DNA from: UBA4615 sp046046245
Lineage (GTDB): Bacteria; Pseudomonadota; Gammaproteobacteria; Burkholderiales; Burkholderiaceae_E
Assembly (NCBI GenBank): GCA_046046245.1
Contig: JBJOKE010000003.1
Coordinates: forward strand, 1 to 64,000
Reading direction: 5' to 3'
Length of the DNA stretch: 64,000 nt
Shown here: one piece after another, positions 58,734-64,000 of the stretch
How the letters are laid out: each line of letters starts with the position of its first letter
Numbering within the stretch: the first letter of the stretch is position 1
Notes under the pieces: generated by a model
What the model saw: only the letters and a program-made list of their open reading frames with translations
The model's database searches: none
What the model was told of the DNA's origin: nothing
Program-made: the position numbers and the translations under genes

Positions 58734-59724
58734 TGCGGATCCCCAGCTCGCGGGCGAGCCGGCTCGCCTTCTCGTGCTCGGCCTTCATCTGCGCGGCGAA
58801 CTCCTCGTTGCCGATCTCGACGAGCTGCGCGCCCAGGCCCACCAGCCGCTCGCGCACCTCGGGCGTCTGCGCGGCCCGGCGGATCTCGGCCTCGAGCCGC
58901 GCGATCGCCTCGGGCGGCGTGCCGGCGCGCGCGACGAAGCCGTACCAGAGCGGCGTGGCGACGTACGACGGCCGCTGCATCGCCTCGGCGAGCGTCGGTA
59001 CGTCGGGCAGCGACGGCGAGCGGCGGCGGTCGACGATCGCGAGCGCACGGGCGCGGCCGGCGCGCACGTGCGGCAGCGCGAGCGGCATCGCCGACGGGTA
59101 CATCGACACCTGCCCGCTCATCGTGTCGGTGAGCGCCTGCGCGGTGTTCTTGTACGGCACCTCGAGCAGGTCGATGCCCGCGGCCTGCTTGAACAGCTCG
59201 GTCTCGAACTGGCTGGGCGTGCCCTTGCCGGACGACGCGTAGGTCAGCTTGCCCGGATTCGCGCGCGCGAAGGCGACGAGCTCGCCCACCGACTGGAACG
59301 GCGAGTTCGCGGCGACGGTCAGCACGATCGGCACGTCGGCCACCTTGGCCACCGGCACGAACTCGCGCAGCGGGTCGTAGGGCGCGGTGGCGAAGGTGGC
59401 GGGTGCGAGCGTGAACGGGTTGGCAGCCATCAGCAGCGTGTACCCGTCGGCCGGCGCCTGCCGGACGACGTTGGTGCCGACGATGCCGCCCGCGCCCTCG
59501 CGGTTCTCGGCGACCACCGGCTGGCCGAGCTGCTCGGCGAGCTTCTGGCCGATCGCCCGCGCGACGACGTCGCTGCCGGTGCCGGCGGCGAAGGGCACGA
59601 CGATCCGCAGGCCGCGGCTCGGGAACGGCGCCGGGGACTGCGCGGCGGCGGGCAGCGCGCGGGCGGCGGCGGCGGCCGCGAGGCCGGCCACCAGCGCGCG
59701 GCGTGCGGGATTCGGACGGTTCAT
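58726..59724 (-). CDS. Bug family (TctC-like) periplasmic binding protein
   Basis: 332 residues from ATG 59724, which has AGGAGG eight bases upstream. Signal peptide with a basic start (RPNPARRALVAG) and AAAQS cleavage region. Bug motifs are GLRIVVPFAAGTGSDVVARA, VVAENREGAGGIVGTNVV and YASSGKGTPSQFETEL. It probably delivers the carboxylate metabolised by the CoA enzymes encoded on both sides. It lies between the CaiB and MaoC-like genes of one operon. Confidence 0.92.
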   Translation of the reverse strand: MNRPNPARRALVAGLAAAAAARALPAAAQSPAPFPSRGLRIVVPFAAGTGSDVVARAIGQKLAEQLGQPVVAENREGAGGIVGTNVVRQAPADGYTLLMAANPFTLAPATFATAPYDPLREFVPVAKVADVPIVLTVAANSPFQSVGELVAFARANPGKLTYASSGKGTPSQFETELFKQAAGIDLLEVPYKNTAQALTDTMSGQVSMYPSAMPLALPHVRAGRARALAIVDRRRSPSLPDVPTLAEAMQRPSYVATPLWYGFVARAGTPPEAIARLEAEIRRAAQTPEVRERLVGLGAQLVEIGNEEFAAQMKAEHEKASRLARELGIRND

Positions 59725-59788
59725 CGACAGCACCTCCTGGAACGTCGCCCCGGCCGTGCCGGCGCGACCGGAACATCCCTCTGCGCGG

Positions 59789-61042
59789 TCAGCGACCGCC
59801 GCCCACGCCGCCCACGCCGTCCGCGCCGAACGCGGCGATCTCGGCGTCGTCGAAGCCCAGCGCGCGCAGCGCGTCGACGCCGCCCTCGCCGACGCGCGAC
59901 CACCGGGCGCGCGCCTCGTCCGGCTCGGGCGGCGACACGCCGGGAATCGCCGGCCAGACGACCTCGCCCACGCCCGGCACGTCGATCCGCGACGCCGCGC
60001 CCACCGCGTTCACGTGCGGGTCGGCGATCCAGTCGGCGAGCGTGCTCACCGGGTTGGCCATCACCTCGTTCGCGGCGAAGCGCTCGAGCCAGTGCGCGGT
60101 CTCGCGCTCGGCGAGCGTGGCGGCCAGCGCCGCCTTCAGCGCGACCTGGTGGTCGGCGCGCGTCTCGAAGCTCGCGTGACGCGGGTCCTCGCCGAGATCC
60201 GGCCGGCCGATCGCGCGGCACAGCGCGGGGAAGTGGCTCTCCCTGCTCAACGTGACGGCGATCCAGCCGTCGCGCGTGCGGTAGACGCCCGCCGGGACGT
60301 TGAGCGGCCGCGCCGCCTCGCCCTCCAGCGCGTGCTCGACCAGCTTGGGCGCGAGGAACGCCGCCGCGGACTGCATCAGCGACATCTCCACGTGCCGGCC
60401 CGGCGCGCCGGCGCGGCGCGCGTAGAGCGCGGCCGACACCGCCTGGAACGCGTAGAGCGCGGTCAGCGTGTCCACGACGAGGAAGCCCACGCGGTTCGGC
60501 CGGCCGTCGGCGTCGCGGTTGAGCGCCATCATCCCGGAGAAGGCCTGCAGCACGGTGTCGGTCCCGGCGCGCTGCGCGTAGGGACCGCCGGCGCCGTAGC
60601 CGCTGATCGACACGTAGACCAGGCCCGGGTTCTCCGCGGCCAGCGCCGCGTGGCCGAGGCCGAGCCGATCGGCCACGCCGGGCCGGAAGCTCTCGAGGAA
60701 CACGTCGCAGCGCGCGGCGATGCGGCGCAGCGCGGCCGCCGCGCCCGGCGTCTTCAGGTCCGCCACCAGGCTCGCCTTGCCGCGGTTGGCGGCGACCGAC
60801 AGCGCGGTGGCGTCGCCGTGGCGGGTGCCGATGCCGCGCGACCAGTCGCCCTCGGGCGGCTCGACCTTGATCACGGTGGCGCCCTGCTGGGCGAGCAGCA
60901 TCGCGCAGTACGGCCCGGCCAGGCCCTGGCTCGCGTCGAGGACGCGCAGGCCGGCGTAGGGCCGGTCCGCATCGACCGCGGCGCCGGACGTCGGACCGGC
61001 CGCGGGCCGGGCCGCGGGCGCGTCGGGGCGCATCTCGGGCAC
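59789..61042 (-). CDS. CaiB/BaiF family CoA-transferase
   Basis: 417 residues. GTG 61042 is chosen because AGGAGGAG lies just upstream; an in-frame ATG is three codons later. Family III CoA-transferase hallmarks are RVLDASQGLAGPYCAMLLAQ (near 33-52), GDWSRGIGTRHGD, SISGYGAGGPYAQRAGTD and the late RDGWIAVTLSRESHFPALCR. Asp in RAGTDTVLQA is the expected covalent CoA carrier. The His/Asp/Glu set of the racemase is not present, so CoA transfer to a carboxylate is more likely. First gene of the operon. Confidence 0.9.
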   Translation of the reverse strand: MPEMRPDAPAARPAAGPTSGAAVDADRPYAGLRVLDASQGLAGPYCAMLLAQQGATVIKVEPPEGDWSRGIGTRHGDATALSVAANRGKASLVADLKTPGAAAALRRIAARCDVFLESFRPGVADRLGLGHAALAAENPGLVYVSISGYGAGGPYAQRAGTDTVLQAFSGMMALNRDADGRPNRVGFLVVDTLTALYAFQAVSAALYARRAGAPGRHVEMSLMQSAAAFLAPKLVEHALEGEAARPLNVPAGVYRTRDGWIAVTLSRESHFPALCRAIGRPDLGEDPRHASFETRADHQVALKAALAATLAERETAHWLERFAANEVMANPVSTLADWIADPHVNAVGAASRIDVPGVGEVVWPAIPGVSPPEPDEARARWSRVGEGGVDALRALGFDDAEIAAFGADGVGGVGGGR

Positions 61043-61070
61043 GTCGTCTCCTCCTGGCGACCCGTCCGCG

Positions 61071-61099
61071 TTGACGCTGTCTTTTCGGCGGGCCAGAAT
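61071..61099 (+). promoter_or_regulatory. Putative promoter of the acyl-CoA dehydrogenase operon
   Basis: TTGACG (61071-61076), a 17-base spacer and CAGAAT (61094-61099) form a good sigma-70-type promoter in the divergent gap. ACGCTGTCTTT within it also occurs in the other divergent gap at about 37093-37103. Confidence 0.5.
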
Positions 61100-61158
61100 G
61101 CTTTTCAGCATCTTGAATGACGGCCGCCGCCGGCGCAAGCGGCCCTTCCGGAGACACG

Positions 61159-62370
61159 ATGGGCGCACCGATGGGCGCGGCAACGGCCGACGACGACGAT
61201 TCCGACCTCGACCCCGCGCTGCGCACGCTGCGCGACTCGGTCCGCCGCTTCCTCGCCGCCGAGGTCGAGCCCACGGTCGCGGGCTTCGAGCGGCGCGGCG
61301 AGTTCGACTGGACCCTGCCCGCGCGGCTGCGCGACTTCGGCATGCTGGGCGGATTCCTGCCCGAGTCGCAGGGCGGCGTGGGCCTGTCGCACGCGGGCTT
61401 CGCGATGCTGATGGAGGAGGCCGGCCACTGCTGGGGCAGCCTGCGCGCCACGCTGAACACGATGAACATGGCGGCGCTGATGCTGGCGCGCCTGGGCACG
61501 CCCGAGCAGCAGGCGCGCTGGCTCGAGCCGCTGCTCGCCGGCCGGCTGAAGGTCTGGGTGGGCATCACCGAGCCCGACCACGGCTCCGACGTCGCCGGCC
61601 TGCGCACCCGCGCCACCCGGCGCGGCGCGGACTGGGTGATCGACGGCAGCAAGCTCTGGATCACCAACGGCGCGATCGGCGACCTCGGCATCCTGATGGC
61701 GCGCGCCGCCCCCGACGAGCACGGCCCCGGCGGCATCACCGCGTTCCTCGTCGACCCGCGCGAGTCGCGCTTCGAGTCGCGCCGCGTCGCGACGATGGTG
61801 CTCAAGGCCACCGTCACCTCCGAGCTGCGCTTCGACGGCACCGTGGTGCCGGGCACGAACGTGCTGGGCCGCGTGGGCGACGGCCTGCGCAATATCCTCG
61901 TCACGCTGGGCTTCGGCCGGCTGAGCGTGGCCGCGGGCGCGGTCGGCGCGGCCCGCCGCGCCTACGAGCTCGCGCACGCCCATGCGCTCGCGCGCCGGCA
62001 GTTCGGCGCGCCCATCGGCAGCTTCCAGCTCGTGCAGCAGATGATCGTCGAGATGCACCTGAAGCTCGAGGCCTCGCGGCAGCTGGTCCGCGGCGCCGCG
62101 CGCGCGCTCGACGCGGGCCGACCCGGCCGGCTCGAATGCTCGACCGCGAAGCTCTACTGCACGCGCGCCGCGCACGAGGTGGCGAACCTCGCGCTGCAGG
62201 TGCACGGCGGCATGGGCTACAGCGAGGACTACCCCATCGAGCGGATCTTCCGCGACACCCGCGGCGCGATCATCCCCGAGGGCACGTCCGAGATCCAGAC
62301 CCTGATCATCGGCCGAGAGCTGCTCGGGCTCTCGGCCCTCGACCCCCCGGACGGAGCCCGACCCCGATGA
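61159..62370 (+). CDS. Acyl-CoA dehydrogenase
   Basis: 403 residues from ATG 61159, with GGAG at 61150-61153. Flavin and substrate motifs are GITEPDHGSDVAGLRTRA, KLWITNGAIGDLGI and QVHGGMGYSEDYPIER; the catalytic base is Glu374 in IIPEGTSEIQ. FAD enzyme that oxidises an acyl-CoA to the enoyl-CoA. In this context (CoA-transferase, MaoC, citryl-CoA lyase) it may desaturate a dicarboxylyl- or tricarboxylyl-CoA, which is inference. The stop overlaps the MaoC start (ATGA). Confidence 0.93.
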   Translation: MGAPMGAATADDDDSDLDPALRTLRDSVRRFLAAEVEPTVAGFERRGEFDWTLPARLRDFGMLGGFLPESQGGVGLSHAGFAMLMEEAGHCWGSLRATLNTMNMAALMLARLGTPEQQARWLEPLLAGRLKVWVGITEPDHGSDVAGLRTRATRRGADWVIDGSKLWITNGAIGDLGILMARAAPDEHGPGGITAFLVDPRESRFESRRVATMVLKATVTSELRFDGTVVPGTNVLGRVGDGLRNILVTLGFGRLSVAAGAVGAARRAYELAHAHALARRQFGAPIGSFQLVQQMIVEMHLKLEASRQLVRGAARALDAGRPGRLECSTAKLYCTRAAHEVANLALQVHGGMGYSEDYPIERIFRDTRGAIIPEGTSEIQTLIIGRELLGLSALDPPDGARPR

Positions 62371-62858
62371 CCGAACGACTGCTGGACGCGATCGAGCGCT
62401 GCACGCTCTTCTACGAGGACCTCGAGACCGGCGACCGGTTCGTCACCGCCGCGCGCACCGTCACCGAGGCCGACGTCGTCAACTTCGCGTCGCTCTCGGG
62501 CGACTGGAACGCGCTGCACACCGACGCCGAGTTCGCCGCGAAGACGCCGCACGGCGGGCGCATCGCGCACGGGATGCTGGTGCTCTCGATCGCGTCGGGC
62601 CTGTGCACGCGGCTGCCGCTGATGAAGCTGCTCGAGTCGGCGATCCTGGGCCTCGCGAACCTCGAGTGCCGGTTCACGAAGCCGGTGAAGATCGGCGACA
62701 CGATCCACGTCGTGCTCGAGATCGCCGACCGGCAGCCCGGCCGCAAGCCCGACCGCGGCACGGTCACGATGACGCGCACCGCGGTCAACCAGCGCGGGGA
62801 GACGGTGATGGAGAGCACCTGGAAGATCGTGGTCCGCACGCGGGAGGGCGCGCGATGA
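62367..62858 (+). CDS. MaoC family enoyl-CoA hydratase
   Basis: 163 residues, single hotdog. The catalytic loop SGDWNALHTD supplies Asp46 and His51, and HGGRIAHGMLVLSIASGL is the overhang helix. R-specific hydration of an enoyl-CoA is expected. It overlaps both neighbours (acyl-CoA dehydrogenase and citryl-CoA lyase) by ATGA junctions, so the three products act together. Confidence 0.92.
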   Translation: MTERLLDAIERCTLFYEDLETGDRFVTAARTVTEADVVNFASLSGDWNALHTDAEFAAKTPHGGRIAHGMLVLSIASGLCTRLPLMKLLESAILGLANLECRFTKPVKIGDTIHVVLEIADRQPGRKPDRGTVTMTRTAVNQRGETVMESTWKIVVRTREGAR

Positions 62859-63625
62859 GCGGCCGCGACGCCCCCACCACCCGGATCGCCTTCAGCACGG
62901 CCGACCGCATCGTCGTCGACGGCGCGGACCTGGTCCACGAGCTGATCGGCGAGGTGAGCTTCACCGAGATGATCCTGCGCCACCTGCTGCGGCGCGCGCC
63001 CGATCGCGCGCAGGTGGTGCTGCTCGACGCGGTGCTGGTCACGCTGATGGAGCACGGCCTGACGCCGAGCGCGATCGTCACGCGGCTGATCTACGACTCC
63101 GCGCCCGAGGCGCTGCAGTCGGCGGTGGCCGCGGGCCTGCTCGGCGTGGGCAGCACCTTCATCGGCACGATGGAGGGCTGCTCGGCGATGCTCGAGGAGA
63201 TGCTCGCCGCGCCCGAGGGCGTCGACGCGCGGGCCTGCGCGATCGCCGAGCGGCTGCGCGCCGAGCGCCGGCCGGTCCACGGCTTCGGCCATCCGCACCA
63301 CAGGCCCGACGACCCGCGCTCGCCGAAGCTGATCGCGCTCGCGCGCCGCGAGGGCGTGCCGGGGCGGCACATCGCCGCGCTCGAGGCGCTGTCGCGCGAG
63401 GTCGACCGCGCCTGGGGCCGCCACCTGACGATCAACGCCACCGGCGCGGTGGCGGCGGTGCTCGGCGAGATCGGCATCCCGCAGCCGGTGATGCGCGGCA
63501 TCGCGGTGATCAGCCGCTCGGCGGGCCTCGTGGGCCATGTGCTCGAGGAGCGCGAGCGCGCGTCGGCACGCTGGATCTGGGAGACGGTCGAGCACGGGAT
63601 CCCCTACGACGGGGAGCGGCCGTGA
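62855..63625 (+). CDS. Citryl-CoA lyase / citrate synthase-fold protein
   Basis: 256 residues, much shorter than citrate synthase (about 430). It keeps the active core: LMEHGLTPSAIVTR with His67, VHGFGHPHHRPDDPR (141-155) and LTINATGAVAAVLGEIG. Short citrate-synthase-fold proteins like this are annotated as citryl-CoA lyases, which split citryl-CoA to acetyl-CoA and oxaloacetate. Coupled to acyl-CoA dehydrogenase and hydratase genes, it could cleave the hydrated product of a tri- or dicarboxylate CoA ester. Its stop overlaps the next Bug gene. Confidence 0.85.
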   Translation: MSGRDAPTTRIAFSTADRIVVDGADLVHELIGEVSFTEMILRHLLRRAPDRAQVVLLDAVLVTLMEHGLTPSAIVTRLIYDSAPEALQSAVAAGLLGVGSTFIGTMEGCSAMLEEMLAAPEGVDARACAIAERLRAERRPVHGFGHPHHRPDDPRSPKLIALARREGVPGRHIAALEALSREVDRAWGRHLTINATGAVAAVLGEIGIPQPVMRGIAVISRSAGLVGHVLEERERASARWIWETVEHGIPYDGERP

Positions 63626-64000
63626 GCCGCGCGGGCGGAAACCGCGACAGCGCGGAGGACACCGGGCACGCGGGCGCGCTCGCCGGCGAGGCCGGCCGTT
63701 CGCGCCGCCGCCTGCTCCACGCGCTCGGCGCCGCCGCGCTCGCCCCCGCCGTGCCCGCCCGCGCGCAGGCCTGGCCCGCGCGCCCGCTGCGGATGATCAT
63801 CCCCTTCCCGCCGTCGGGCTCCACCGACATCGTCGGCCGCACGGTGGCCGAGCGGCTGTCGGTCGGGCTCGGCCAGCCGGTGACCGTCGAGAACCGCGCC
63901 GGCGCCACCGGCGCGATCGGCCTCGAGGCGCTCGCGCGGTCCGCGCCCGACGGCTACACGATCGGGCTGGGCACCATCGGCAGCGTCGCGATCAACCCGC
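63622..64000 (+). CDS. Bug family periplasmic binding protein, 5' part
   Basis: The gene runs off the window; 126 codons are visible from GTG 63622, which overlaps the citryl-CoA lyase stop (GTGA). After a charged leader, RRRLLHALGAAALAPAVPAR is a signal peptide with cleavage near ARAQA. The Bug motifs LRMIIPFPPSGSTDIVGRTV and VTVENRAGATGAIGLEAL follow. Placement as the fourth gene of the operon suggests it captures the pathway's substrate. Confidence 0.9.
   Translation, partial: MSRAGGNRDSAEDTGHAGALAGEAGRSRRRLLHALGAAALAPAVPARAQAWPARPLRMIIPFPPSGSTDIVGRTVAERLSVGLGQPVTVENRAGATGAIGLEALARSAPDGYTIGLGTIGSVAINP

Overview
The window is a very GC-rich bacterial chromosome segment (third codon positions almost all G or C) with about 60 densely packed genes, many joined by ATGA or GTGA stop/start overlaps. 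Three Bug-type (TctC-like) periplasmic binding proteins without TctA/TctB partners, many CaiB/acyl-CoA/aromatic catabolism genes and recurrent -10 boxes of the form GCTANNATCG point to a betaproteobacterium of the order Burkholderiales; the genus cannot be fixed from sequence alone. I saw no rRNA, tRNA, CRISPR array, prophage or insertion sequence.

Layout. 1-6071: end of a class III aminotransferase, a polyamine-type ABC transporter (ATPase, two permeases, Tat-exported binding protein) and a protein related to the large subunit of N,N-dimethylformamidase. 6128-8116: GntR regulator, NnrU-like membrane protein and a cytochrome b561-type protein. 8178-13457: quinone oxidoreductase, thioesterase, metY, a small secreted protein, an antitoxin remnant, ppk2 and a CDGSH protein. 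13558-22925: a CaiC-like ligase with an FAD protein, DUF3830, a DUF1254/DUF1214 pair with an SDR, a shikimate dehydrogenase-like gene, LysE, MFS and pepE. 22995-24433: promoter, TPP riboswitch and cytX. 24613-30931: luciferase-like monooxygenase, HCCA isomerase, a three-domain lipoprotein, a small gene with an apparent ATC start, MOSC, UspA, MFS and cupin genes.

31034-49855 is a catabolic region: a molybdenum hydroxylase (S-L-M order), a Bug protein, a gentisate-dioxygenase-like bicupin, a Rieske ferredoxin, a ring-hydroxylating oxygenase, an ornithine-cyclodeaminase-like enzyme, an FAH hydrolase, a LysR regulator and a branched-chain-type ABC transporter followed by SDR, NTF2-like and CoA-racemase genes. 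The same palindrome (GAACA-N5-TGTTC) sits at the same distance from the -10 box in front of both the oxygenase operon and the transporter operon, which suggests one regulator for both. The convergent gap 37512-38008 holds an elaborate palindromic repeat element.

49890-58233: an amidohydrolase, TPR protein, methyltransferase, a conserved-looking trio (membrane protein, MoxR ATPase, VWA protein) and a Phd/VapC toxin-antitoxin pair. 58251-64000: two divergent operons (Bug, MaoC and CaiB on one side; acyl-CoA dehydrogenase, MaoC, citryl-CoA lyase and Bug on the other) that together could encode a CoA-dependent route for degrading a di- or tricarboxylate.
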